Positions 24,356 through 33,423 of a stretch of DNA of 64,000 nt are shown here, piece by piece. Source of the DNA: Sphingobacterium thalpophilum (GTDB lineage Bacteria > Bacteroidota > Bacteroidia > Sphingobacteriales > Sphingobacteriaceae); contig NZ_CP151087.1 in assembly GCF_038396785.1 (NCBI RefSeq), positions 3,534,001-3,598,000 on the forward strand, in the 5' to 3' direction. Position 1 is the stretch's first letter. Every line of letters starts with the position of its first letter. Below the pieces are notes generated by a model. It was not told where the DNA came from and ran no database searches. It saw only the letters and a list, made by a program, of their open reading frames with translations. The position numbers and the translations under genes are program-made.

Positions 24356-27300
24356 TTAGAACGAATACCTCAATCCCAATTGGAATTGGTACGGATTCCC
24401 CGAAGGTGATACAATACCAGAGTTGTTCAATCTATAATTAAACTGTTGCTTAACAGGGTCAAATGCAGGAATTTCGGGATTTCCATTTGCTGCCGCTGTT
24501 TTTGATACAGCATACAACGATTGATTACCTAAAGATTCATTGACACCCCAGGTTTTCTTAAAGAGATTTGCAACATTGAATATGTCCGCTGAAAGCTCTA
24601 AAGCATGTGTTTTGTAAAGGTTGAATTTTTTAGCTATTCTTAAATCAATCAAACCGTAAAAGCTATTGATACCGCCATTTCTTTCGGCCATCTTACCTTC
24701 GTACTTCTTAATATAATCTTTCAGACTTTGACTGGCTTCACCATTCGCCAACAACGCATTCATGGCATCTGCCAAAGCCTTTGGCGTATTTGGACTATTG
24801 GGATCGAAAATAAAGGCTAAGTCATTCGAATTGGATACAAAATCGCCATTGATATTACCTCCAGCAAGCAAGCTGTAGCGTGTTCCACCAATTCCCGAAT
24901 AACGAACCCCTACACTGACACCATAAAATGTAGGTAGTGTACCATAAATAACAATTTTATTTCGGAATTGATTATTCGAATAACTCATCTTACTCAAATC
25001 TCTTGGATCATCCTTTACCGCCAGCGATAAGGTCGCTGTATTGGCAACATTCCCATTGTAGGACGTGTTATCTTTCGCATCGTTCCACGTGTAGCTTACA
25101 GAAATCGATCCATCTTTGTAGTACTGATAACTTGCATCCAATACAACTGCAAACTGATTTACTTTTCCCTCAGAGTTCAGTTCTAACACGCGTCCAAACT
25201 TATTGGAAATCCTTCCCTGTTTCCAATCTGGAACACCATTGACAATAGCCGTCGCCGGTACGAATACCCCACGATTATCTTCATTCGCCAATCTAAAGAA
25301 CGGATCTTGAACCATATTACGATCAACATACATGTAGTTGTTGCGTCCTAGATTCATATATCCTGAAAGACTCGCTTTTAACTTTTCTGTAAAGAAATGC
25401 GTGTAAGATACATTGGCCTTGTACACCACTGGTATTTTCGCATCAGCTCCATAGGTGTTGATTGTTGGCACTTGAAATTGTGCCAGGGTTGGCGTTGTTG
25501 ACGGATCTTGTCTGTACCCCACAAAATTAGGTGTAGGCACATCGTTACCACGAACATCTACTGTCGCAAAATGCTTCCCATCAAAAGTTAAATTATTGAT
25601 GGTCATATAATTATTAATATCAGATGCAAAGATACCTGCTCCTACACGGAAAAAATCTTTTCGTTCTTCATTCACATCCCAAGTCATCTGGAAACGAGGC
25701 TGTACAACAAAAGATTTCAACTTGTGATCAGTACGTACCCCCACTTCTTTCAGCAACTCTTCATTTAGAGGAGAGGTTGGATAATGACCATAATCCAATC
25801 GTAGTCCCGCAACCAAATCCAATCCTTTCGCCAATTTGGTCTGCAACTGTCCATACGCACCGGCATTAAATATCTTACCGATCACAGTGGGATCGGCCAC
25901 CAAAGGGACCTCCCGGTAAAATGCATAAGGTTTTAGGTTTGCAAAATTTTGCAATGCCGTATTGTTAGCATCCTCCCTAAAATGAAAACGTCCGTTGACT
26001 TCACTTCCGTAAATCGAATTTGCATGTGTATACATCAAATCCACACCAAAGGTGTAATTGATATTGTCCGTACTATAATACAGGTTATTGACCAACTGTA
26101 CGACATTATTCTTAAAGGACTCCTGTGCAAACCGGTGACCGCCTAATTGAATATTGGTCGACAAATTACTTCCGTCAATGGTAGACACCACATTCTCTAC
26201 AATGGCACGGGGGATATTTTGACTAGGCAACATATCTCCAGGACTACTTTTTTGAAAAGTATAAAGGTGCTGCAATTTCAGTTCATTGGTAAGCTTTGGG
26301 GAAATGGAAGTACGTAAAGTCGCTAAAAAGCTGTTATCAATATTCTTGTCATTTCCGTATGATTCATATAAATTGATGGCGGTATTATCCTCTAGACCAA
26401 GCTTATTGAGGTCACTTGTAAAGTTATTCCGTATTGTCAATAAATTCTTTTCATTGATCTGCCAATCTATACGACCAAATATGGCATCAGAATTTCGTTT
26501 CTTATCGAAAGAACCATATTGTCTATCATTACTCAATCCATATTTTTCACGTCCTATACGAATATACTCATCGAGGGTCGATTGTGTAACATTGAAACGC
26601 TTTTCATCTGCTGGCGAATTGATATCTGCGATAATCAACGGGCGGGCATCGCGTTGATGATCCCAAGCTACAAAATAATGCAACTTGTCTTTAATGATGG
26701 GACCGCCTAATGTAAATCCATATTGATACGTAGAGAAATCATTGCTTCGTTTGTTTCCTCTAATATCGTATGGGCTGGACAACCAATCTGCCCTTGAATA
26801 AAGCCATGCGCTTCCGTGCGTTTGATTTGTTCCTTGTTTGGTTACCGCACTGACTGTTCCTCCCCCTGCTCTTCCATAAGTCACATCATATTGGTTGGTG
26901 ACCACTTTAAATTCACGAACGGCTTCTATCGAAATGGAAAACGGAGCACCACTACGACTGGTTGTTGAACCTGCAGAAGTCGGGTTTTTGGCATTCATAC
27001 CATCAATCGTAAAATTAGTAGAGGAACCCAACTGACCACCGATATTATCTCCCTTACTCAAAGGAGACAGGTCCATCAGCGAAGTAAAATTCCGACCGTT
27101 GACAGGCAATTTCGCAATATCCTTGGCCGTAACCGCTGTAGCAGCACCTAGATTTTCTATTTTATTCTTTAGGGTACTTATTCCTGTTAATTCAACCGTT
27201 TCTAATACATTTGAGGTATTTTGGATAGGAATCTTCAGGCGGACAATATCGCCTTGATTTAAATTAAATCCCGAACGCACTTGTTCACCATAGCCTATAT

Positions 27301-27541
27301 AAGTTACTTTGATCGTGTATGGGCCGCCTAAAGGCAACTCCTTAAAGTTGAAATCGCCATTTGCATTGGTCGAAGTCTTCGTTGTGAAACCCGTTGATTC
27401 ATTACGTACTTCAATTGAAGCTCCGTGAACTCCTTTATCATTTTCGTCCGTAATCTTGCCGGAAAACCCGGCTTGGGTCGTTTGGGCGTACAAACCTGTT
27501 CCAAGCGCAATGGCACATGTTGTGAGTAAAAATTCTTTCAT
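24356..27541 (-). CDS. Oar-like TonB-dependent receptor with N-terminal carboxypeptidase-like domain
   Basis: This 1061-aa protein has a signal peptide (about 1-19). A CarboxypepD_reg-like domain (about 22-110) includes GKITDENDKGVHGASIEVRN. The plug (about 115-240) has KLPVNGRNFTSLMDLSPLS and YDVTYGRAGGGTVSAVTKQG. A large beta barrel follows, ending in an aromatic outer-membrane signature (QFQLGLRYSF). This is the Oar/OmpA-type TonB-receptor form seen in Bacteroidota and Myxococcus. It has no SusD partner beside it, so it is not a typical glycan-uptake pair; the ligand is unknown. A TAGTTTTG box (27568-27575) lies 27 nt upstream. Confidence 0.9.
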   Translation of the reverse strand: MKEFLLTTCAIALGTGLYAQTTQAGFSGKITDENDKGVHGASIEVRNESTGFTTKTSTNANGDFNFKELPLGGPYTIKVTYIGYGEQVRSGFNLNQGDIVRLKIPIQNTSNVLETVELTGISTLKNKIENLGAATAVTAKDIAKLPVNGRNFTSLMDLSPLSKGDNIGGQLGSSTNFTIDGMNAKNPTSAGSTTSRSGAPFSISIEAVREFKVVTNQYDVTYGRAGGGTVSAVTKQGTNQTHGSAWLYSRADWLSSPYDIRGNKRSNDFSTYQYGFTLGGPIIKDKLHYFVAWDHQRDARPLIIADINSPADEKRFNVTQSTLDEYIRIGREKYGLSNDRQYGSFDKKRNSDAIFGRIDWQINEKNLLTIRNNFTSDLNKLGLEDNTAINLYESYGNDKNIDNSFLATLRTSISPKLTNELKLQHLYTFQKSSPGDMLPSQNIPRAIVENVVSTIDGSNLSTNIQLGGHRFAQESFKNNVVQLVNNLYYSTDNINYTFGVDLMYTHANSIYGSEVNGRFHFREDANNTALQNFANLKPYAFYREVPLVADPTVIGKIFNAGAYGQLQTKLAKGLDLVAGLRLDYGHYPTSPLNEELLKEVGVRTDHKLKSFVVQPRFQMTWDVNEERKDFFRVGAGIFASDINNYMTINNLTFDGKHFATVDVRGNDVPTPNFVGYRQDPSTTPTLAQFQVPTINTYGADAKIPVVYKANVSYTHFFTEKLKASLSGYMNLGRNNYMYVDRNMVQDPFFRLANEDNRGVFVPATAIVNGVPDWKQGRISNKFGRVLELNSEGKVNQFAVVLDASYQYYKDGSISVSYTWNDAKDNTSYNGNVANTATLSLAVKDDPRDLSKMSYSNNQFRNKIVIYGTLPTFYGVSVGVRYSGIGGTRYSLLAGGNINGDFVSNSNDLAFIFDPNSPNTPKALADAMNALLANGEASQSLKDYIKKYEGKMAERNGGINSFYGLIDLRIAKKFNLYKTHALELSADIFNVANLFKKTWGVNESLGNQSLYAVSKTAAANGNPEIPAFDPVKQQFNYRLNNSGIVSPSGNPYQFQLGLRYSF

Positions 27542-27567
27542 TTAGTTGTTGGTTGTGATAATGAAAG

Positions 27568-27575
27568 CAAAACTA
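27568..27575 (-). promoter_or_regulatory. Promoter -7 box TAGTTTTG of the Oar-like receptor
   Basis: Minus-strand TAnnTTTG match 27 nt before the ATG at 27541. The remaining 260 bp up to bshC is AT-rich and shows nothing else except the bshC terminator. Confidence 0.45.
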
Positions 27576-27810
27576 CACCGAAACTGTTAACAGGAGCTAA
27601 ACGAAATATTATGAAATTATAAACAAAGCATTTTAAAATATATATTAATAAAAATGAAAGCGCTTTTAAAAAAAACAAGGTAATATCGGAACATGCAACA
27701 AAAGCATTTTAAATAGGGATAGAAATAGACCGTATCTGCAAAAAGCCTGCATGATTCGTAAACACCAACAGAAATGATCCGAACCGACGGTCTTTCTTGC
27801 GAATAACATC

Positions 27811-27836
27811 ACAAAAAAAAGTCAGCCGAAGCTGAC
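27811..27836 (-). terminator. Terminator of bshC
   Basis: GTCAGC-cgaa-GCTGAC with a tetraloop (27821-27836); an A-run at 27813-27820 gives the minus-strand T-tail. It lies directly after the bshC stop codon. Confidence 0.8.
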
Positions 27837-27839
27837 TTG

Positions 27840-29429
27840 CTAATACAAAATTGTAAACTTAAAATCCAATGGATTAAAGTATTTGTAAAGATCCCTAAAT
27901 AGGTTATCTCCGTATTTGACATAGAGTAACGCGAAATTTTCAGACCTTTCCTGTAGTCCTCCGCCAGGAAAGAGCTTTTCCTTCACATTATCAATATCCG
28001 TTAAAGCATGTTGATGATTTCGCTTTTCGGCTTTCATCAGCTTTTTCTCCAAATTATTGATCGCTTTTTTTAACCGCGCTTTTACCGCTTCCGTACTAGG
28101 GCCTAAACTTGGATCTATTTTGTGGGTTCGTAACTTTATCTTACCAAAAATAGCGTTCAGCTCCATCCATTCGTCATTAAGATTCAAACGTTCTTTGGTA
28201 TGACGTCGAACATATTCTTTTTTCAGCACTTCTGCTGGACGAAAGATACTCTTAAAGGTTAGATCAACGCGAAATAATTTAGCCGCAACGTTGTCCTCTG
28301 TTATCATCGCTGAATTGCGCGGTATCAAAATTGGAAAATCTACCTGATATTGGTCAAAGTTAGACTTCAATTGCATCCAGTAGACCATTTCGGCGCCACC
28401 ACCAATATAAGCAAGATTGGGAAGTATAATTTCTTGATACATCGGACGCATAACCACATTTGGACTGAAACGCTCTGGATAATGATCAATCTCATGTTCA
28501 AGCTCAGCCTTCGTAAAATAAATATTCTGGTGCAATACTTCGTATCGACCATCCGCAGCGAGCACCAAGCGCTCCCGAAATTCATCCGTCAAATAAAAGA
28601 AATTAATCTCTCGAGCATGCACTTGGGTGGAGAAACCGTTTGATTCCAACTCTTCCGATCGCGCTGTTATTGCCTTAAAGCTTTTTTCAGATAAGATATC
28701 TTCCTTAATAATTGGCTTGAACAGTTCCTTCAATTCCCGGTCATCCGCATCGACGATCAAAAGACCGTAAGACTTAAACAACTCATTGACCATATACCGT
28801 GTTGCATCTGCTAATCGATCATGGTTCAAATAGGCTTCTTCCACAATCCGTGTAAGTTTAGTCGAATTTTCGGAAAGCCCCAAAATATTTGTGTACTGCT
28901 TCACAGCATCAACGATTGTTGCTGTATCCATTCGCCCGGTAGCAGAAACTGCAGGAGTATCCCAACTAATTTTCTTACCGAAGACTTTCGTATGGTTGAT
29001 TTCTTCAAAATCATGATCTTCGGTCGCCATCCAATATACAGGAACAAAATTTTTATCGGGGTGTTTGCTCTTCAAATCTTCGGACAAACGTATTGCCGTC
29101 ATGATTTTAAAAATAAAATACAAAGGTCCGGTAAAAATATTGAGCTGATGTCCCGTCGTGATGGTATAAGAATTCTGGTCGAGCAACAGCTCTATATTGG
29201 CAGCTACAGCAGGAGATTCCTTTAATAGCTCGCCGTATTGCTTTTTAAGACGCTCAACAAGAATCTCCCGGTGTTCAAATTTCTTCTTTTCGTTCAATTG
29301 ATTTTCAAAACCAGCCCAGGTAGGCCAGTTTCCTACAAAAGATTTTAAGGCTTCATCATGCGCCAAATAAGCCAATAAAGTCTTAGAGAAGCTATTTGTT
29401 TCACTATATTCAATATAAGTTGCCTTCAT
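27840..29429 (-). CDS. bshC: Bacillithiol biosynthesis cysteine-adding enzyme BshC
   Basis: The start at 29429 (MKATYIEYSE) gives 529 aa, the family length. Blocks typical of BshC are TITTGHQLNIFTGPLYFIFKI (about 109-128), FVPVYWMATEDHDFEEINH (about 145-163), RPMYQEIILPNLAYIGGGAE (about 330-350) and the C-terminal coiled-coil with LEKKLMKAEKRNHQ. It adds cysteine to GlcN-malate to finish bacillithiol, the low-molecular-weight thiol of many Bacteroidota. BshA and BshB are not in the window. It is monocistronic. Confidence 0.93.
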   Translation of the reverse strand: MKATYIEYSETNSFSKTLLAYLAHDEALKSFVGNWPTWAGFENQLNEKKKFEHREILVERLKKQYGELLKESPAVAANIELLLDQNSYTITTGHQLNIFTGPLYFIFKIMTAIRLSEDLKSKHPDKNFVPVYWMATEDHDFEEINHTKVFGKKISWDTPAVSATGRMDTATIVDAVKQYTNILGLSENSTKLTRIVEEAYLNHDRLADATRYMVNELFKSYGLLIVDADDRELKELFKPIIKEDILSEKSFKAITARSEELESNGFSTQVHAREINFFYLTDEFRERLVLAADGRYEVLHQNIYFTKAELEHEIDHYPERFSPNVVMRPMYQEIILPNLAYIGGGAEMVYWMQLKSNFDQYQVDFPILIPRNSAMITEDNVAAKLFRVDLTFKSIFRPAEVLKKEYVRRHTKERLNLNDEWMELNAIFGKIKLRTHKIDPSLGPSTEAVKARLKKAINNLEKKLMKAEKRNHQHALTDIDNVKEKLFPGGGLQERSENFALLYVKYGDNLFRDLYKYFNPLDFKFTILY

Positions 29430-29720
29430 CTGCAAATTTTATTAATTATTCTCTATTCTTAATTGATAACGAAAATCCCCAAAGCAAGCTGACATGGCAG
29501 TGCATCTTTTTTGCTAAATAGAACCTATTTTCAATTTTAATCAGAAGGATGATTCACCATGAAACGACAGGCTTTCTTGAATCTGATTTTAAACGGCTAT
29601 AGATTGTTTAAAATGGGGATTGTACGCTTACAAATGTATCTAGTTTGCGTCGACAAAATAGTGAATTTTCACAAAAAGCTTGTCCCGCTTTTAAATTATA
29701 TCATTTTACTGACAATTGTC

Positions 29721-29768
29721 TATAAACAAACGGGCCTCCTTTGAATAAAGGAGGCCCGTTTGTTTATA
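29721..29768. terminator. Perfect 22-bp bidirectional terminator stem
   Basis: Bases 29721-29742 are the exact reverse complement of 29747-29768, with a 4-nt loop. It ends 23 bp before the rimO stop codon on the minus strand. A small plus-strand open frame at 29559-29744 runs into this stem and is not considered a gene. Confidence 0.9.
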
Positions 29769-29791
29769 TTATTATCTATAAGCTTTAAAAC

Positions 29792-31129
29792 TTATTTCCT
29801 TACAATTTCACCATATAGATCGAAATCTTCAGCTCGGTCGATTTTTACCTGAACAAAATCACCAATACGTGCATAAGAATCTGCAGCAGGAATCAAGACC
29901 TCATTGTCTACTTCTGGAGAATCGTATTCTGTGCGGCCGATAAAGTAATCGCCGTCTACCCGATCAACCAATACTTTATACGTATTACCCACTTTGGACT
30001 GATTGATATCATACGAAATACCTTGCTGCACTTCCATGATAGCTTCCACACGCTCTTCTTTTACTTCCTGTGGCACATTATCCTCCAGCGAATGTGCGTG
30101 CGTCTTTTCCTCATGAGAATAGGTAAAACAGCCTAACCTGTCAAAACGGGTCTCTTCAACCCAATCCAACATCTCCTGGAAATCCTGTTCAGTTTCACCT
30201 GGATAACCACAAATTAATGTCGTACGCAAGGCGATATCTGGAACTTTGTCACGTATTGCGTTGACAAGATCGATCTGTTTCTGTTTTGTTGTACCTCTTC
30301 GCATAGACTTCAACATCGGATCAGATATATGTTGCAATGGCATATCCAAGTAATTACAGATATTTGAACGTTCGTTCATGGCGTCCAAAATATCCATTGG
30401 GAAACCCGAAGGATAGGCGTACTGCAGTCTGATCCATTCGATACCATCAACATCTGACAAATGGCGCATTAAATCAGAAAGATTGCGCTTTCCATAGATA
30501 TCTAAGCCATAATAGGTCAGATCTTGTGCAATCAGAATCAATTCTTTCGTGCCGTTCGACGCGAGAAATTTTGCTTCTTTCACAAGATCGTCAATGGATT
30601 TGGAAACGTGTTTACCACGCATCAAGGGAATTGCACAAAAAGAGCAGGGACGGTTACATCCTTCGGCAATCTTAAAGTAAGAAAAATGCGAAGGTGTTGT
30701 CAATAAGCGTTCACCCAACAATTCATGCCGATAATCAGCTCCAATGGATGACAACAGATCCGGCAAATCATTCGTACCGAAAAAGGCATCAACATTGGGA
30801 ATTTCAGACTGTAACTCTGGCTTATATCGTTCAGAAAGACAACCTGTAACGATCACCTTATTGATTTTACCCTGATCTTTTAAATCCGAATATTGTAAGA
30901 TCGCATCAATCGATTCCTGTTTGGCATTATCAATAAAACCGCAGGTATTGATGACGACGATATCATTCGTCTGTATATTGGATGCTTCATGCACGACTTC
31001 CATCTGATTGCCCTTTAACTGGCCCATCAGGACTTCACTATCGTGAATATTTTTCGAACAGCCCAAAGTCACCACATTGACACGTGGTTTATTGATCAAA
31101 GGCGCTGGTTTCGCGTATTTTGTCTTCAT
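29792..31129 (-). CDS. rimO: Ribosomal protein S12 methylthiotransferase
   Basis: This 445-aa protein is a radical-SAM enzyme of the MTTase family. The N-terminal cluster Cys lie in TLGCSKNIHDSEVL (about 21-34), NTCGFIDNAKQES and VTGCLSERY. The radical-SAM CxxxCxxC is CNRPCSFCAIP (about 160). A TRAM domain occupies the last 65 residues. RimO methylthiolates an Asp of ribosomal protein S12. It lies 18 bp after ftsY, fitting a conserved translation/export cluster with ftsY, DUF4295, rpmG and rpmB. Confidence 0.95.
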   Translation of the reverse strand: MKTKYAKPAPLINKPRVNVVTLGCSKNIHDSEVLMGQLKGNQMEVVHEASNIQTNDIVVINTCGFIDNAKQESIDAILQYSDLKDQGKINKVIVTGCLSERYKPELQSEIPNVDAFFGTNDLPDLLSSIGADYRHELLGERLLTTPSHFSYFKIAEGCNRPCSFCAIPLMRGKHVSKSIDDLVKEAKFLASNGTKELILIAQDLTYYGLDIYGKRNLSDLMRHLSDVDGIEWIRLQYAYPSGFPMDILDAMNERSNICNYLDMPLQHISDPMLKSMRRGTTKQKQIDLVNAIRDKVPDIALRTTLICGYPGETEQDFQEMLDWVEETRFDRLGCFTYSHEEKTHAHSLEDNVPQEVKEERVEAIMEVQQGISYDINQSKVGNTYKVLVDRVDGDYFIGRTEYDSPEVDNEVLIPAADSYARIGDFVQVKIDRAEDFDLYGEIVRK

Positions 31130-31147
31130 ATGATTAGAAGGTAGACT

Positions 31148-32110
31148 CTATTTGAAAAGGGAGTCCACAAATTCCTTTTTGTTAAACAACTGAAGATCAC
31201 CTATTTTCTCTCCTACACCAATGTATTTCACCGGGATCTTAAATTGATCAGATATACCAATAACCACCCCACCCTTAGCTGTTCCATCGAGTTTAGTCAA
31301 TGCTAAGGCATTTACATCAGTCGCCTGCGTAAACTGCGTACATTGCTCAATGGCGTTTTGCCCTGTCGACGCATCCAAGACCAACAAGATTTCATGTGGT
31401 GCACCCGGAACAACCTTCTGCATCACATTTTTGATCTTCGTGAGCTCATTCATTAGGCCAACCTTATTGTGCAAACGGCCTGCGGTATCAATGATACACA
31501 CATCTTCACCATTTGCCACTGCCGATTTCACGGTATCATAGGCCACTGAAGCAGGATCCGAGCCCATTGCCTGAGCGACAACACGCACGCCAACACGCTC
31601 ACCCCACAATTTAAGTTGATCAACAGCCGCGGCCCGAAAGGTATCTGCTGCTCCCAATACAACTTTGCTTCCAGCTTGTTTGAGCTGATGAGCCAGTTTG
31701 CCAATGGTCGTTGTTTTGCCAACTCCATTAACACCTACAACCATAATAACGTATGGTTTATGATCGCCATAATTGAAATTCTCGAAATCAGCACTATTGT
31801 TCTCTGCCAGTAGCGTCTGAATCTCCTCTTTCAGGAGATTGTTTAGCTCAGAAGTAGAAACGTACTTATCGCGGGCAACACGGGCTTGTATGCGATCAAT
31901 GATTTTTAAGGTAGTTGTAACCCCAACATCAGAAGTAACCAAAACTTCTTCCAGATTATCCAGCACATCGTCATCTACTGTTGACTTACCAACGACAGCT
32001 TTTGTAATCTTGGAAAGAAAGCCTTCTTTTGTTTTTTCCAAACCTTTATCTAAGGCCTGTTCTTCTTCTTGTGTTTGTGGTTTTTTCTTAAAAAAATCAA
32101 ATAATCCCAT
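31148..32110 (-). CDS. ftsY: Signal recognition particle receptor FtsY
   Basis: The start at 32110 (MGLFDFFKKKPQTQ) gives 320 aa; upstream in-frame residues lie in the leader. The short acidic A-region is followed by the N domain and the SRP GTPase G domain: VGVNGVGKTTTIGKLAHQL (G1), DTFRAAAVDQL (G2), IIDTAGRLHNK (G3), LTKLDGTAKGG (G4) and IGVGEKIGDLQLF. It receives ribosome-SRP complexes at the inner membrane. A TATATTTG box (minus, 32137-32144) gives it its own promoter, just after the terminator of the ribosomal-protein genes. Confidence 0.96.
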   Translation of the reverse strand: MGLFDFFKKKPQTQEEEQALDKGLEKTKEGFLSKITKAVVGKSTVDDDVLDNLEEVLVTSDVGVTTTLKIIDRIQARVARDKYVSTSELNNLLKEEIQTLLAENNSADFENFNYGDHKPYVIMVVGVNGVGKTTTIGKLAHQLKQAGSKVVLGAADTFRAAAVDQLKLWGERVGVRVVAQAMGSDPASVAYDTVKSAVANGEDVCIIDTAGRLHNKVGLMNELTKIKNVMQKVVPGAPHEILLVLDASTGQNAIEQCTQFTQATDVNALALTKLDGTAKGGVVIGISDQFKIPVKYIGVGEKIGDLQLFNKKEFVDSLFK

Positions 32111-32136
32111 GGAGTGTAGTAGTGAAAATTGATGTC

Positions 32137-32144
32137 CAAATATA
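32137..32144 (-). promoter_or_regulatory. Promoter -7 box TATATTTG of ftsY
   Basis: TAnnTTTG on the minus strand, 26 nt before the ftsY ATG. Confidence 0.45.
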
Positions 32145-32160
32145 AACAAATGTCCTCAAC

Positions 32161-32195
32161 AAAAAAAGCCCTTTCGGTAGGATACCAAAACGGCT
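32161..32195 (-). terminator. Terminator after the DUF4295 gene
   Basis: AGCC (32167-32170) and GGCT (32192-32195) form the outer stem, with inner GGTA/TACC-type pairing; seven A's at 32161-32167 give the minus-strand T-tail. Confidence 0.55.
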
Positions 32196-32249
32196 ATTTT
32201 TATCGAATTCTTTTTAAAGAAAAACTTTAAAAAAGGAAAATGCTACTAG

Positions 32250-32411
32250 TTATTTTTGAGCTGCTGCAACTACGTCTTTCACTTTATCGTTGTGAACCAT
32301 ACCTTCTTTGAAAGTATACGCGCCAGTTTTTGCAGATTTAGTAGTAACAATAACCTTTGTAAATTCTTTACCGCCACCTTTTTGTAACGATGCAACTGCT
32401 TTCTTTGCCAT
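32250..32411 (-). CDS. DUF4295 small basic protein, probable ribosome-associated
   Basis: The gene is short (53 aa) and was translated by hand. It begins MAKKAVASLQKGGGKEFTK and ends VKDVVAAAQK, as in the DUF4295 family, which is restricted to Bacteroidota. The protein is very basic and follows rpmB and rpmG in the same direction, 51 bp after rpmG. I recall that a Bacteroidota-specific ribosomal protein (bL38) has been described from Flavobacterium ribosome structures; this gene's position and charge fit that, but the identity is not certain from sequence alone. Confidence 0.85.
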   Translation of the reverse strand: MAKKAVASLQKGGGKEFTKVIVTTKSAKTGAYTFKEGMVHNDKVKDVVAAAQK

Positions 32412-32462
32412 GGTATATTAATATTTTACTTAGCTTCTCTTTCAAGGGCTAAGATGTGTGAC

Positions 32463-32645
32463 TTACTTAATTTCTTTATGAACAGTAACTTTTCTCAATA
32501 CTGGGTTGAATTTTTTCAATTCCAAACGCTCAGTTGTGTTCTTTTTGTTTTTAGTAGTGATGTAACGAGACATTCCCGGAAGACCACTTTCTTTGTGTTC
32601 AGTACATTCTAAGATAACTTGTACTCTATTTCCTTTTTTAGCCAT
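32463..32645 (-). CDS. rpmG: 50S ribosomal protein L33
   Basis: This 60-aa protein is full length for L33: [39 protein letters not shown] and a C-terminal [12 protein letters not shown]. Only one Cys of the Zn ribbon remains, so this is the C-minus (zinc-free) form. It lies between rpmB and the DUF4295 gene. Confidence 0.96.
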   Translation of the reverse strand: MAKKGNRVQVILECTEHKESGLPGMSRYITTKNKKNTTERLELKKFNPVLRKVTVHKEIK

Positions 32646-32720
32646 TGTTTTACTTTATTTTGATCCTACTATAGGATTGAAATTCATGAATAATCTTAAT
32701 GTAACAGGCGCGACAATCAA

Positions 32721-32954
32721 TTAGATTGACCCTTTAACGATAAATTTATTGATCGCTGCTGTAATCCCGTTCTTGTTGATAGTCTTGATAGCAGAAGTAG
32801 ATACTTTTAACGTAATCCAACGATCTTCTTCTGGAATGTAAAAACGTTTAGTTTGTAAATTTGGATAGAATTTACGTTTAGTTTTAACGTTTGAGTGAGA
32901 AACGTTATTTCCTGTTAACGCCGCTTTGCCTGTTAAATCACAAATTCTTGACAT
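32721..32954 (-). CDS. rpmB: 50S ribosomal protein L28
   Basis: This 77-aa protein is full length for L28: MSRICDLTGKAALTGNNVSHSN, then KRKFYPNLQTKRFYIPEE and the C-terminal WITLKVSTSAIKTINKNGI. It binds 23S rRNA. It is the first gene of the rpmB-rpmG-DUF4295 unit. Confidence 0.97.
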   Translation of the reverse strand: MSRICDLTGKAALTGNNVSHSNVKTKRKFYPNLQTKRFYIPEEDRWITLKVSTSAIKTINKNGITAAINKFIVKGSI

Positions 32955-33126
32955 GATATTATTTTTTTGTTGTCTTTATTACAATATGTTAATCCTTTGC
33001 ACTCTCTGCAAAGAGTTTGCAAATATCTATATTTTTTTTTGGATAAGCAACAAGATAATTGGAATTATTTTTAAAAATAGTTCTACACAGGAATGGTAAG
33101 AGCAAAAATAAAGGATTTTATTGTAT

Positions 33127-33134
33127 TATATTTG
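33127..33134 (+). promoter_or_regulatory. Promoter -7 box TATATTTG
   Basis: Exact TAnnTTTG match 37 nt before the ATG at 33172. It also rules out the upstream TTG start at 33121. Confidence 0.45.
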
Positions 33135-33171
33135 CTCTGTAAAGAAAAATAGTTTTCAACAATTCACATTT

Positions 33172-33423
33172 ATGAACAAATATCTTCGCAAGGGCTTAAG
33201 GGAAATAATCATCGGTGTCGTACTTGTCATCTTGGGATATTACCTCATGGAACAGCGCTCCAATTGGTATAAACTAGCGATGCTTGTCGGAGTTATTGTA
33301 TTTAGTATCGGTTTTCTAACTTTAATCTATCGCATGATTCGCAAGGTAGACCGAAATGCCATTATTGAGATGCGTGAAGAAGCGCATAAAAAAGATAAAG
33401 AAGGGAATGCTGAACAAAACTAG
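33172..33423 (+). CDS. Small membrane protein, 83 aa
   Basis: The start at 33172 (MNKYLRKGLREIIIG) gives 83 aa. Two hydrophobic helices are clear (about 11-27, IIIGVVLVILGYYL, and 36-56, LAMLVGVIVFSIGFLTLIY), followed by a charged K/E tail. The family is not recognised. It overlaps recO by 17 nt, so the two are translationally coupled; a link to DNA repair is unproven. Confidence 0.75.
   Translation: MNKYLRKGLREIIIGVVLVILGYYLMEQRSNWYKLAMLVGVIVFSIGFLTLIYRMIRKVDRNAIIEMREEAHKKDKEGNAEQN

Noticed and set aside
29559-29744. 61-aa open frame between bshC and rimO
   Set aside because: It ends inside the perfect 22-bp terminator stem, has low complexity and no promoter or family signal.
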